Source: Lysinibacillus fusiformis (GTDB lineage Bacteria > Bacillota > Bacilli > Bacillales_A > Planococcaceae). From it: a stretch of 64,000 nucleotides of DNA. The translations under genes and the position numbers were made by a program. Numbering within the stretch: the stretch's first letter is position 1; every line of letters starts with the position of its first letter. The stretch spans positions 372,001-436,000 of the forward strand of contig NZ_PYWL01000003.1 in the NCBI RefSeq assembly GCF_003049525.1, read 5' to 3'. The notes under the pieces were generated by a model. The model saw only the letters and a program-made list of their open reading frames with translations. It ran no database searches and had not been told where the DNA came from. Below are positions 17,278 to 25,869 of the stretch, piece by piece.

Positions 17278-17678
17278 TTTTGTTTATAGTCATAACGATT
17301 TAGTATATCCAGAAAGAATATTGTTTGTGGAAATAAGAAGATAGCTTAAAGGTGGAATTGTTGCTTGGACGCCAAAACGACCAAATGTTCTAGTAGGTAT
17401 CGATGCTAGAAAGTGGATTTTTCTGTTCACAACAATTATGTATAGGGTTAGAAGTGATGAGCAATTGAAGTAAGAGCAAAATAAACTTTTCGATATATTA
17501 ATTATAACCTTGATTGGCTAACCACCTTTCAAGGTTTTTTGTTATGGTTAAATAAAAAGACAGCCTATATTTACTGTGAGAATATCTGCTTTACAGTACA
17601 GGTGTTAAATAAAGCTCCCACATTTACAAAATCAACATGTTATAAAGGCAGTACAGTACTATCAAAGAGTGTTACCCG
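17278..17678. other. Gene-poor stretch with toxin-gene debris and a terminator
   Basis: No intact gene. Around 17351-17472 a short open stretch reads KGGIVAWTPKRPNVLVGID..., possibly the end of a lost toxin tip or antidote. A terminator follows at 17506-17540. The 100 bases before 17679 contain several short conflicting frames and no ribosome site, which suggests that the next open frame has lost its own N-terminus. Confidence 0.5.
17506..17540 (+). terminator. Intrinsic terminator ending the toxin/immunity transcript
   Basis: Perfect arms AACCTTGA and TCAAGGTT followed by a T run. A near copy of the same hairpin and loop (TTGA-TGGCTA...CCTTTCAAG) occurs at 29235-29270, suggesting that both were copied with a cassette end. 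Confidence 0.8.
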
Positions 17679-18488
17679 ATGCAAAAAAGCTTGAGACCTA
17701 CGAATAGTTCAATTACAAAGGCAAAAACTGCGTCAGTGGATAAAAACAGGATAACAAGTGAAGCCGAACTAAAAGCCCTATTAGATGAGCACAGAAAAAC
17801 GAGAGTTATCGGCAGTGATGGTGAACCAATCACAACACTTGCAGATAAACGCAAGGTCTTAAGTGCAGAATCAACTGTCACTCCAGATGGGCTATATCCT
17901 TATGTGATGCTAGGCTCCAAAATGTCATATGCCCTGTTTATTGAGGATTATCTCAAAGTGTCTGATGCAAATGCGCCAATTAAAGAAAATTTTGAAGCAG
18001 CAGTCTCATTAATTAACCCTGTTAGGAAAGTGAAAAAGGGCGAAGAAGTATTAGAAAACGTACGAAATTGGGAAAAGGTAATAGAAGAAACCTACGATCT
18101 TGCCAATAATAGCAAAAAGGCAAAGGATGCAAAGACAACCCAAAAAGAAATCGATCAACTAGGCGAGTATGTGAAGAAGCATGATAAGGGTAAGGATACC
18201 CTTTTAGATAATGATTTAGCTAAAATGTATAAGGATGTTCAACAAGGAATAGGTTCAACTGGTAGGACAATACCTAATACTCTAGATGAACAACTTGCTA
18301 TGAAACAAGTCCTCTCAAATCCATTAGAAGGAGCAAAAGATTTATCTGATTATATAAAGATGTCGGATAAGGGCAGATGGGAAGCGAAAGATGGATGGAT
18401 AAAAATGAGCAACAATGTAAATGGAAATGAAATTCACTTTGTTTATAATACAGTTACTGGAAAATTTGATGACTTTAAATTTAAATAG
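17679..18488 (+). pseudogene. Orphan toxin C-terminal module without its N-terminal delivery part
   Basis: Open frame of 269 codons with an ATG at 17679 but no ribosome site. It lacks the Lys-rich and pre-toxin parts of the intact toxin. The tail (DEQLAMKQVLSNPLEGAKDL, GRWEAKDGWIKM, then NEIHFVYNTVTGKFDDFKFK) is a C-terminal domain found on many Bacillales polymorphic toxins; I think of a small RNase-like fold but cannot name the family. A candidate antidote starts 14 bp after it. It is best read as a silent toxin tip waiting for, or left by, recombination. It could still be expressed as a short cytoplasmic protein. Confidence 0.62.
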
Positions 18489-18502
18489 TAGGGGGTAGAA
18501 AT

Positions 18503-18886
18503 ATGAATGAAACAATCATTCTAGATACAGAAAATAAAAAGCTTAGTATTGAATACCTTTATAATGAAGAAGAGTATCATACTATGACTTTTAAGGTGGA
18601 ATCTAAAGGTTTTAAAGGTAAATCCAACTTTTGTATTTCAAAAGACGATTTATTAGAGATTCTAGAAAAAATAGAGTCTATTATAACAGAATTGCGAGGG
18701 AGTATCGAAATTAGAGATCGAGATTCGGATGCTAATATATGTGTGACTTTGGGAAGTTTAGGACAACTTGTTGTACATGGACAAATCGGAGGTTCATATG
18801 AAGATCATTTCTTGAAATTTAAATTCGATAGTGATCAGACTATATTAAATAAATTTAGAGACTTTTTTAAAAGGGAACTATTTTAA
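18503..18886 (+). CDS. Candidate immunity protein (WapI-like) for the orphan tip
   Basis: 127 residues with GGGGGTAG before ATG 18503. Small acidic cytoplasmic beta/alpha protein. The segments IEIRDRDSDANICVTLGSLG and VVHGQIGGSYEDHFLKFKF recall the WapI-type immunity family of Bacillus. Directly follows the orphan tip, the usual toxin-antidote spacing. Its last codons (ELF-stop) begin the long repeat that recurs at 24108, so the repeat was copied together with an immunity-gene 3' end. Family call is tentative. Confidence 0.65.
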   Translation: MNETIILDTENKKLSIEYLYNEEEYHTMTFKVESKGFKGKSNFCISKDDLLEILEKIESIITELRGSIEIRDRDSDANICVTLGSLGQLVVHGQIGGSYEDHFLKFKFDSDQTILNKFRDFFKRELF

Positions 18887-19287
18887 CAATAAAGCAATAA
18901 GAGCGAGAATAGGCGAGATGACAATTTATTTACAAGGACCACTTATGGATGTATTAAGCAACAAAAACACGAGATTAAACAAACTAAAAGGGCTTAAACG
19001 TTACACTTGCCATGTGATAAAAGATGTCATACTGTCAATACTAAAATAACTTATAAAACTTGCAAATATTAATCAACTTAGAAAATTTATAAACTTAAAG
19101 CACTTGATTGTCTATAACAGGCTACAAGTGCTTTTTGCATGTTTAGTTACGTAAATTGAAAAGATTACGAATATTAATTAGTGTACTAAGTGTTAAATAA
19201 CGAAAATACAAGGGAAGAACAGGCGATGGAAATAGAGGTTTCGATAGATAAATTTGTTATAGATTTTAGGGATGTACCACATTCAGT
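18878..19287 (+). repeat. Long direct repeat A (non-coding element plus start of a small gene)
   Basis: About 410 bp nearly matching 24108-24519 (offset 5,230) with scattered substitutions and small indels. Shared landmarks: AAGCAATAAGAGCGAGAATA, GATTAAACAA, ATAAAAGATGTCATACTGTC, the terminator at 19097, and the first ~20 codons of the small gene that is longer at 24460. In this copy that gene is cut after GTACCACATTCAG and fused to toxin sequence, so the copy is a deletion product. Confidence 0.85.
19097..19136 (+). terminator. Intrinsic terminator inside repeat A
   Basis: Arms AAAGCACTTG and CAAGTGCTTT with an 18-base loop and a T run. The same hairpin is kept in repeat B at 24328-24368. 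It probably ends transcripts of the upstream tip/immunity pair. Confidence 0.78.
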
Positions 19288-19744
19288 TGCCCCGTCAGTG
19301 TTGGGAGTTTAAGAGGTACAAAACCGACTGGTGGATCTAAATACTAATCCTGATAATAACTTACAAAACATTGTAAATTATGGAAGTAGATTTCTACCAA
19401 AGCAAATTAACCCTTTTGAAGACAAACATATTATTGATAAAGTGGCAGAAGCGAGGGGACAATTATCCAAGAAATATAAAAAACAAGGTAATTTCGCATA
19501 CGCAAAAATGGAGGTATCAGGAATTGATAAAAAAGATTTCTATGACCACAGTGGAATTCATGATCCCTCTTAAAAAATCCCTGGGACAGATAAATTTTCA
19601 TTTAAAACAGACAATCCAATATTTCAAGCTACTGAAGCATCTAATAAAGCGGGACAAAATTTTTTAAGAGATGTAGATACTGAATATAAAATTTTAAATG
19701 ATTTAGCAGATAAAATGGTAAGTTTAAAAAAATTGCAGTTTTGA
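19288..19744 (+). pseudogene. Broken deaminase-type toxin tip, middle part (in-frame stop, truncated)
   Basis: Reading one frame through the TAA at 19571 gives a toxin pre-tip linker (NNLQNIVNYGSRFLPKQINP), then YKKQGNFAYAKMEVSGI, HSGIHDPS-stop-KIPGTDKFSF and finally FLRDVDTEYKILNDLADKM. The TEYKILNDLA motif is typical of YwqJ/BURPS668_1122-type nucleic-acid deaminase toxins, with Glu as the catalytic residue. The CxxC zinc half is missing here; a fitting CxxC half lies at 24935-25099. The first 200 bp match the linker of the toxin at 25639. Upstream it is fused to the cut small gene of repeat A. Not functional as it stands. Confidence 0.75.
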
Positions 19745-19772
19745 TCTATGTTTTTTATAAAGGAGTGTTTTT

Positions 19773-20297
19773 ATGAATATAAAAAGTTTTGAAAAAATCT
19801 CGTTGAATGGTAGGGTTTCATTTGGCATTAGCTGCTTAGAAAGTACCTTGCAATATTTGGATTATAATGTAGATGAATGGAGAATAGTATTAGAATATTT
19901 GTGGGATTTTACAAGCGTAAAGTATATTGATGATTGGAGTGGTATTATATCTGAAATAATACCAGAAAATTTGCTGGAGTTTAAATTTTATGAAGAGCAT
20001 GATTTTGAATATTTAGACGAAAAAAACTTTGAATACCTTTATAACTTATATCAAAATATTGATGAAAAAATTGATTTTGTTATTACATCAATTTACAATA
20101 TTGGTACTAGTCATGCATATACTAAAATAGTTGAGTATGGTCAAGATAGTTTGGATGAGTTAGAGATTTTAATCAATTATTTGATTGAAAATGAGGTGCC
20201 ATTACCTGATATTACCCCTTTTAAGAGCTTATCAATTGATGAGAACAAAGGTTGGGGGAATTCGTTTGTTGGAAGTAGATTATCTAAAATCTTATAA
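19773..20297 (+). CDS. Candidate immunity protein (Imm6-like?)
   Basis: 174 residues behind AAAGGAGTG. Helical, acidic (many Glu/Asp/Tyr), cytoplasmic, opens MNIKSFEKISLNGRVSFGIS and ends with ITPFKSLSIDENKGWGNSFV. The GWG-containing end resembles Imm6-family immunity proteins that accompany deaminase and other toxin tips, but I am not certain of the family. It starts 28 bp after the deaminase remnant, so it may be its antidote. Appears intact and could protect the cell although the toxin is dead. Confidence 0.62.
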   Translation: MNIKSFEKISLNGRVSFGISCLESTLQYLDYNVDEWRIVLEYLWDFTSVKYIDDWSGIISEIIPENLLEFKFYEEHDFEYLDEKNFEYLYNLYQNIDEKIDFVITSIYNIGTSHAYTKIVEYGQDSLDELEILINYLIENEVPLPDITPFKSLSIDENKGWGNSFVGSRLSKIL

Positions 20298-20427
20298 TTA
20301 AAGTACAATATGATTTAAGAAAGTAAATCTCCTATTTCATTTCAATGTATTTTTTAGAAATGAAAATTAATATAGAATGAGGTTTATAACTTAAATATAG
20401 GACCAATTATTTTTAAGATAGAAATAA

Positions 20428-20470
20428 AATTGACATTAAACAAAAGAATTTGTTTAATGTCAATTTTTTA
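20428..20470 (+). terminator. Strong intrinsic terminator
   Basis: Long hairpin with arms around TTGACATTAAACAAA and TTTGTTTAATGTCAA followed by TTTTTTATTT. It closes the transcript of the immunity gene at 19773 and isolates the downstream homology unit, which therefore has no obvious promoter. Confidence 0.85.
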
Positions 20471-20473
20471 TTT

Positions 20474-20940
20474 AAGGTATTAGAGGTCAAAAAGGATCAG
20501 GTACGAGTCCACCTCAGCATGGATGAGGCGCAAAAACGGCTGATCCGAAAACGTCTTACTGGGGTACGCCAAAAGGGAAGGACATGAAGCTAGATCCACA
20601 ATCCGTGACATTTACAGCCAAGGAGGGAGCTGTTTTTCTTCAGCTTCATCAGGACAGCGGCATCACCGTGCATAGTAAGCCCTCCCTGCTAGTCAAAGCG
20701 AATGACACGATCACCTTCGCAGGGAAGCGAGTGTCCATGAGTGCAGCCGAATCCATGCGATTCACCTGCGGCTCCAGTAGTATAGTGTTTGACGGCATTA
20801 CGGATATCCAGGGACAGGCGGTCACGATGGAAGGGTCCATCAAAGCCCCTGTGTCAGTCGCTTCACAGGAAGAGGAAGCAGACCTCCATTCCGCCCTAGA
20901 CATGATGGGGATGATCCCTGTTGGTGGGGTGATGCCTAAT
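20474..20940 (+). pseudogene. Remnant of a VgrG C-terminus (second copy, deleted and frameshifted)
   Basis: Matches the VgrG-2 gene from base 13614 to 13676, then jumps to 13846-14255: 175 bp are missing at a CAAAAA microhomology, which breaks the frame. Near the end GGTGGGGGTGATG of the parent has lost one G, so the original stop is out of frame. Only the spike needle and tail remain; no start or hub half. It probably serves as homology only. Confidence 0.88.
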
Positions 20941-21867
20941 GGGTCTATTAGGATTAGCAGGAAGCTTACTGGGGATGATTCCGAAAGTAGGCTCCCCAAG
21001 TGGAGCGAAAAAAGGAAAGAGCGGAGGATCGAAAGGGAAGAGCTCCAAGAAATCCTCCAAAAAGAAAAGCTCCACCAAGAAAAAACAAAAGAAATCGAGT
21101 AAAAAGAAAAAAGAAGAAGAAAAAGAAGAAGAAAAAGTGGGGGAAATTCTTTACCAAGGCCCGTAAGCTAAAAAATAGTTTATCCAAGAGTAAATTGGTG
21201 AAACGGGCGAAGAAGGCCATTAAAAAAGCGATTCTGACCACGAAAAAGGTTGTGAAAAAAGCAAAGGCAACTGTGACAAAAGCCAAGCAACAGGTAAAGG
21301 CCGCTGTCAAACAAACGAAGCAGGTAGTGAAGGAAAAGGTACTACCAGTCGTGAAAAAAGCTGCACAAGCAACGACCAAGGCAGTGAAAAATGCTGTAAA
21401 ACCTAAAAATCTGTTGAATACGCTACAAGTAGGATTAGATCTTGTAGGGTTAATCCCAGGTGTCGGTGAAATAGCGGATGGCGTGAATGGCATTATTTAT
21501 CTGGCCAGAGGTGACAAAGTCAATGCGGCCCTTTCCTTTGGCGCGATGATTCCGTTTGTGGGCTGGGCGGCGACAGGTGGAAAATTTGTGAAAAAAGGTG
21601 CCGGGGTAGTTAAGAGTGTCACTGAAGGTGTTCAAAAAGCGCTGAAAGGTCCAGTAGGAAGTGTAGTAGACAAAGTCAAAAAGCAAGTAGTGAACGTGAA
21701 AACCCAGATACAATCCAAAGTAGCCGAAGTCAAACAGCAACTGCGTCAGATGGTGCGACCACCACAGCAGCAGAAGTTTGCATTAGCAGGTGGAGACGTT
21801 AGATACATAGAGGATACAGGAACAGTTGGAAGAAACACACCAACTCCAAGTCCGAAGCCGTCTAATA
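20474..21867 (+). repeat. Recombination homology unit 2
   Basis: Second copy of 13614-15176 (VgrG tail plus toxin N-terminal 305 codons), with a 175-bp deletion, one-base changes and a shorter lysine tract. Identity stops at the toxin linker, after which the tip is unrelated. Bases 20879-21169 are identical to 25579-25869. Confidence 0.88.
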
Positions 21868-22355
21868 CCCAACCATCACAAAATGGCTCGAATAAAAAGC
21901 CTGCTGAGGATAAGGGTACGGATAAATATGATAAATCTGGTAATTACACTGGAGGACGAAGTAAAGAAGAGCTAGATAAACTTGCAGATGATCCAGCTCA
22001 TGCGGGTTCTAAAAGACCAGACGATATAAATCAAGGATTACTTGAACAAAAAATTGGGTTGGGGTTAGAAGAAAAAGGTAAATTGAAAGGGCCAATAACC
22101 AGAGATCCATCTGGTAAATCAGAATTTTTCGATGCAGATGGGCAGGCATGGGATGTAAAATCATTTAATTCTAATTTCAAACCTAAAAAAGGAGGATATA
22201 CATTGCAAAAATCTATGAAAAGTATAAAAGATTCACTAGCAGAAAATGAAAATGTGATATTGGATACCACAAACATGAGTGAAGCACATAGAGCAGAACT
22301 TTTGAGTGAAATTTCAAAGGAAGGATTAAAGGATAATATAATTTTATGGCCATAG
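20939..22355 (+). pseudogene. Second polymorphic toxin copy with a different nuclease-like tip; frameshifted in the Lys tract
   Basis: The ATG at 20939 opens the same N-terminus as the intact toxin, but near 21105-21140 the lysine tract has 37 bases between TCGAGT and the TGG codon, one more than a multiple of three, so translation stops at 21166; the rest continues in another frame to 22355. The remainder keeps the KAxV helix, pre-toxin region and TPTPSPKPSN linker. The tip (from ~21868) has LLEQKIGLGLEEKG, then EFFDADGQAWDVKSF, an E...D-x-D...DVK arrangement typical of PD-(D/E)xK nucleases. An intact-looking antidote follows. Silent unless slippage or recombination restores the frame. Confidence 0.8.
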
Positions 22356-22366
22356 AGGAGGGAAAG

Positions 22367-22969
22367 ATGGATATATATATACAATTAAAGAAATACACAG
22401 ATTATTCACTAGGATTATCAAATGAAAAATCTAAGCTTTTTTATGAGGATACCTCCTTAAATAATATAATATTTACAAATTACGATTTAAATAATAGTAG
22501 CTTTTTAGAAGTGAATTTTATTGAATGTGATTTTTCGCAAGTTTACATGAGCGGAGCTTCTTTATGCGGAAGTACTTTTGAAGAATGTATTTTCAAAGAT
22601 AATGTTTACAAAAAAGGGAATTCCGATCATGCTATATTTAAAAATTCAAATTTTGAAGGAATTGATGCTTTTAGAACTAGTTTTTATGAATGCACTTTCT
22701 CTGAATTGACTATAATTGACTCAGATATGCGAAATTGTTCTTTTAGTGATGCGACTTTTTCAAATGTAATATTTAAAAATGTGAATTTTGATAGTTCGAG
22801 CTTTAACTCATCAGTATTTAAAAATGTTAAGTTTATTGATTGTTCTTTTGAAAAACTAAGATTTAATGATGCAATTGGAATTGAAAGCGTGGATTTTGAG
22901 AATACAAACATTATAATAGATGGTGAAACTAAAAGATATCTAGGGAATGAAATTAAAAACTACTTTTAA
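22367..22969 (+). CDS. Pentapeptide-repeat candidate immunity protein
   Basis: Start ATG 22367 is preferred over 22346 because GAGGAGGG lies directly before it. 200 residues built of pentapeptide repeats: YDLNNSSFLEVNFIECDFSQ, MSGASLCGSTFEECIF, DMRNCSFSDATFSNVIFKNV, NFDSSSFNSSVFKNVKF. The fold is a right-handed beta-helix that can mimic DNA; some such proteins protect DNA targets. Position 11 bp after the nuclease tip makes it the likely antidote. Appears intact. Confidence 0.75.
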   Translation: MDIYIQLKKYTDYSLGLSNEKSKLFYEDTSLNNIIFTNYDLNNSSFLEVNFIECDFSQVYMSGASLCGSTFEECIFKDNVYKKGNSDHAIFKNSNFEGIDAFRTSFYECTFSELTIIDSDMRNCSFSDATFSNVIFKNVNFDSSSFNSSVFKNVKFIDCSFEKLRFNDAIGIESVDFENTNIIIDGETKRYLGNEIKNYF

Positions 22970-23240
22970 TAATATCCTTATTTCCATTTTACCACTTATC
23001 AAAAATCTTGATTAAATTGAGAACATTTTTATTCGGATTTTTGGAAACCAATATTGATAAGAAATGAACTAGCGAAATAGAAAATTTGCTAGTTCATTTT
23101 ATTACTCATCTAATATTTATGGTGTTAATTACTTCATGGCTGGAGTAAGTTAAATTGAATGAATGATAAAATGGTGGTAGTTGGAAAATTCAATTGCCAA
23201 GATTTCTTTTGTGGTTATGTTTATATAGTTTTAGGATACG

Positions 23241-23458
23241 GCTAAAGGTGGCACACCAAAAGGTTTTGAAACCAAGTTAAAACAGCAAATGATATTAGAA
23301 AAAAGCCAATGAAGGAAAAATTAAAGGATGCAAGAAACTATCATGATAGACTTGGAAAAGAAAAAGCGTTAGAAATATTATCTAATCCCGATTCGGTTTA
23401 TGTTGCAAGTAATAATTCACAGAACCTAATTTATATAAGGGAGAACTATATTATTTAA
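23241..23458 (+). pseudogene. Debris of another toxin tip
   Basis: Two short open stretches in different frames read KGGTPKGFETKLKQQ and, ending at the TAA at 23458, ARNYHDRLGKEKALEILSN, DSVYVASNNSQNLIYI. The latter has the beta-rich end of small ribonuclease-like toxin tips. The start is missing. A candidate antidote gene follows 10 bp later, supporting a former toxin/antidote pair. Bases 22970-23240 show no recognisable gene. Confidence 0.5.
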
Positions 23459-23468
23459 TAAGGAAGAT

Positions 23469-23975
23469 TTGAATTTTATAGGAGCGGTAATAAAGTTAAA
23501 CGAACCAATAATAGTAAAAATGGAAAAAATGGATAAAAACTTATTGGAAGAGAGAGATGGGAACACCAAAATAAGTGAGGAAAGGGATTTCAAATGTAAT
23601 TTATCAGATTTTGCCGAGTACTATATTGAAGAGGATATTTTACTATCCTATTCTGAAAAATGGGACAGAGCAAACCTCTCCATTGAAATAAAGATAATCT
23701 CAGACTTTTCTGTTGTCTTACAGAATAATGAGATGATGGGAATTTTGATTTATAAGGCCAGTAACCATTTATTACCTGATGTAATTTACCAAGTCGATAC
23801 AAATGAAAATATTGAATCGAACTTATGTATAAAGCTAGGTAGATTTTTTGAATTAATTGAGAAAATCGATAATGATGATGATTTAACTCAACATGAAGAA
23901 TTAGAATTAAAAAAAGCATTTTTAGAAATTTACGAAGAAGTATTGCCCTATAATGAACTAAGTTTGTTGCGTTAA
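23469..23975 (+). CDS. Candidate immunity protein, family not recognised (168 aa)
   Basis: TTG start with TAAGGAAG just before it. Acidic, cytoplasmic protein with a beta-rich first half (IIVKMEKMDKNL, then CNLSDFAEYYIEEDILLSYS) and a helical second half rich in Glu/Leu, ending LPYNELSLLR. No named family recognised. The pattern of small acidic gene directly after toxin-tip debris is what marks it as an antidote. Appears intact. Confidence 0.58.
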   Translation: MNFIGAVIKLNEPIIVKMEKMDKNLLEERDGNTKISEERDFKCNLSDFAEYYIEEDILLSYSEKWDRANLSIEIKIISDFSVVLQNNEMMGILIYKASNHLLPDVIYQVDTNENIESNLCIKLGRFFELIEKIDNDDDLTQHEELELKKAFLEIYEEVLPYNELSLLR

Positions 23976-24107
23976 AAGACACTATATTAAATGTAGTTGA
24001 CTATTTGTGAAATTAAAAAAATTACCAATATACGCTATAATATTGGGCGGGCTATAAGTCCTTGAATTTGAATTAATAACTCATGAAGGCTAGGCCATCA
24101 AGGAGTG

Positions 24108-24519
24108 CTATTTTAACAATTAAGCAATAAGAGCGAGAATAGGCGAGATGACATTTTACTTACAAGGACCACTTATGGATGGCATTAGCAACAAACACAC
24201 GAGATTAAACAAGCTAAAGGGTTTAAACGTTACACTTGCCAAGTAGTATAAAAGATGTCATACTGTCGATTAAAAATAACTTATAAAACTTTCAAATATA
24301 TTAATAAACTTAGAAATTTATAAACTTAAAGCACTTGATTGTCTATAACAGGCGACAAGTGCTTTTTTTGCATGTTTAAATACGGATTACGATTATTTAA
24401 TTAATGTACTAAGTATTAAATTGTATACAAGTACTTGCATACAAGGGGAAGAACAGGCAATGGAAATAGAGGTTTCAATAGATAAGTTTGTTATAGATTA
24501 TAAGGATGTACCATATTCG
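24108..24519 (+). repeat. Long direct repeat B
   Basis: Partner of 18878-19287. It begins with CTATTTTAACAAT, the relic of an immunity-gene end that is intact in copy A, and runs through the terminator at 24328 into the small gene at 24460, which here continues further than in copy A. The upstream flank (24000-24107) is unrelated to that of copy A. Confidence 0.85.
24328..24368 (+). terminator. Intrinsic terminator inside repeat B
   Basis: Arms AAAGCACTTG and CAAGTGCTTT followed by seven T. Equivalent to the hairpin at 19097-19136. Confidence 0.78.
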
Positions 24520-24933
24520 ATATTTTTACGTGTTTATATGGTCGGAGTGCAGAAATATAAAGTGAAAATGAAGATTTATAGTGGAACATACAGCTATGAA
24601 CTACACATGCGGAAAAGTGACGATGTATACATTCATATGTATTTTAAAAACTTTAGAGAAATAGAAGGTCACTTACATACCCTAAGAATTGAGACAAGGC
24701 CATAGCATTACTCACATTTCAGAGAAATAATAGAGATGATAGGAATACGAGCAAGCCGAGTAGAATTTGTGAGCTGTGATGTAGCGTATGATATACAAAC
24801 AGGCTTGGAAAATATAGTGGTGATACCGATAGACGTACGGAGGAATATGACACACTTTGATACAACGCGATATTTTGGTAGAAGCGACCAGGTAAAAGGA
24901 ATGGTTACTGTAGGATTTATGATAAAAGACTAG
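24460..24933 (+). pseudogene. Small gene of 157 codons interrupted by an in-frame TAG
   Basis: ATG 24460 follows AGGGGAAGA. The frame reads MEIEVSIDKFVIDYKDVPYS through LRIETRP, meets TAG at 24703, and continues in the same frame with HYSHFREIIEMIGIRASRVE to GMVTVGFMIKD and TAG at 24931. The smooth continuation says a single small protein was inactivated by one nonsense base. Family unknown; the size and position next to toxin debris suggest a former antidote. The first ~20 codons also occur, cut off, at 19228-19287. Confidence 0.68.
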
Positions 24934-24934
24934 A

Positions 24935-25099
24935 GTTAGCAAAGGTGTAATCCACCTATACTCAGAAAGAAATGTATGCTTGAGTTGTAAAAATGTACTA
25001 AAATCATTTAGTAGTGATTATAAAAATATTGAATTATATATCTATGAAGCCAAAGAAAATATGTATAAATTAAAAAATGGTAAAGTTATGGAAGATTAA
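24935..25099 (+). pseudogene. Broken deaminase-type toxin tip, C-terminal zinc half
   Basis: Open stretch ending at TAA 25097 reads VSKGVIHLYSERNVCLSCKN, then VLKSFSSDYKNIELYIYEAK. The LYSERNVCLSC motif is the PCxxC-type zinc motif of YwqJ-like deaminase toxins, and it fits onto the TEYKILNDLADKM half found 5.2 kb upstream at 19288-19744. No start of its own; preceded directly by the stop of the small interrupted gene. Confidence 0.72.
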
Positions 25100-25119
25100 T
25101 AAAATGATAGGTGATAATA

Positions 25120-25533
25120 GTGGAAAAGAATTTTATAGTACAGTATGAGTTAGAATTTCCAAATGAATATACAAGCGATCTAGTTAAGCAAGTAGGTGAA
25201 ATTATGGAAATACCAACCAATTTAGCAAGAGAAACGAAGTTTGAAAATATTCAAGATTTTGAATCCGAATCAGAGATTATTCGCATAATGACAAAACCGG
25301 AAAACCCTAGTAATTTCATTTTAGTGAAATTTAGTAAAGTAGATTGGTACTATGCAATTGTAATAAGATGTAATCAAAGCGTACACGAAAAAATTAAGCA
25401 TGTATTGATGGAATTAAATGAAAACATTATTGAAGAGTATGGGGATTCTCCTTATGATTCAATTGAGAATGTTTTTTCAAGTAGAGATAACCTATTGTTA
25501 AAATATGCAGAAAGATTCAATATACCTATATAA
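25120..25533 (+). CDS. Candidate immunity protein following the deaminase zinc half (138 aa)
   Basis: GTG 25120 is chosen because AGGTGA lies six bases before it; GTG 25111 would overlap that site. Acidic cytoplasmic protein: MEKNFIVQYELEFPNEYTSD at the start, PSNFILVKFSKVDWYYAIVI in the middle, a helical end NLLLKYAERFNIPI. Family not recognised. It sits 20 bp after a deaminase C-terminal half, so it is the natural candidate for that deaminase's antidote. Confidence 0.6.
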   Translation: MEKNFIVQYELEFPNEYTSDLVKQVGEIMEIPTNLARETKFENIQDFESESEIIRIMTKPENPSNFILVKFSKVDWYYAIVIRCNQSVHEKIKHVLMELNENIIEEYGDSPYDSIENVFSSRDNLLLKYAERFNIPI

Positions 25534-25578
25534 AAATTTTGAAAGTAATCAATTTTAGATTTAATTAAGAATTACTCA

Positions 25579-25869
25579 CAGACCTCCATTCCGCCCTAGA
25601 CATGATGGGGATGATCCCTGTTGGTGGGGTGATGCCTAATGGGTCTATTAGGATTAGCAGGAAGCTTACTGGGGATGATTCCGAAAGTAGGCTCCCCAAG
25701 TGGAGCGAAAAAAGGAAAGAGCGGAGGATCGAAAGGGAAGAGCTCCAAGAAATCCTCCAAAAAGAAAAGCTCCACCAAGAAAAAACAAAAGAAATCGAGT
25801 AAAAAGAAAAAAGAAGAAGAAAAAGAAGAAGAAAAAGTGGGGGAAATTCTTTACCAAGGCCCGTAAGCT
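25579..25869 (+). repeat. Recombination homology unit 3 (291 bp identical to unit 2)
   Basis: Base-for-base identical to 20879-21169 by eye (offset 4,700), including the lost G before the toxin start and the extra base in the lysine tract. The identity of both lesions shows that one copy was made from the other after the damage. Unit 3 then runs into a toxin body unlike units 1 and 2. Confidence 0.88.

Noticed and set aside
20584..21102. 172-codon frame joining the VgrG tail to a second frame of the toxin
   Set aside because: It exists only because a G was lost before the VgrG stop; the second half is the toxin N-terminus read in the wrong frame.
19200..25100. CRISPR array
   Set aside because: The repeats are long, few and not regularly spaced, and no cas genes are present.
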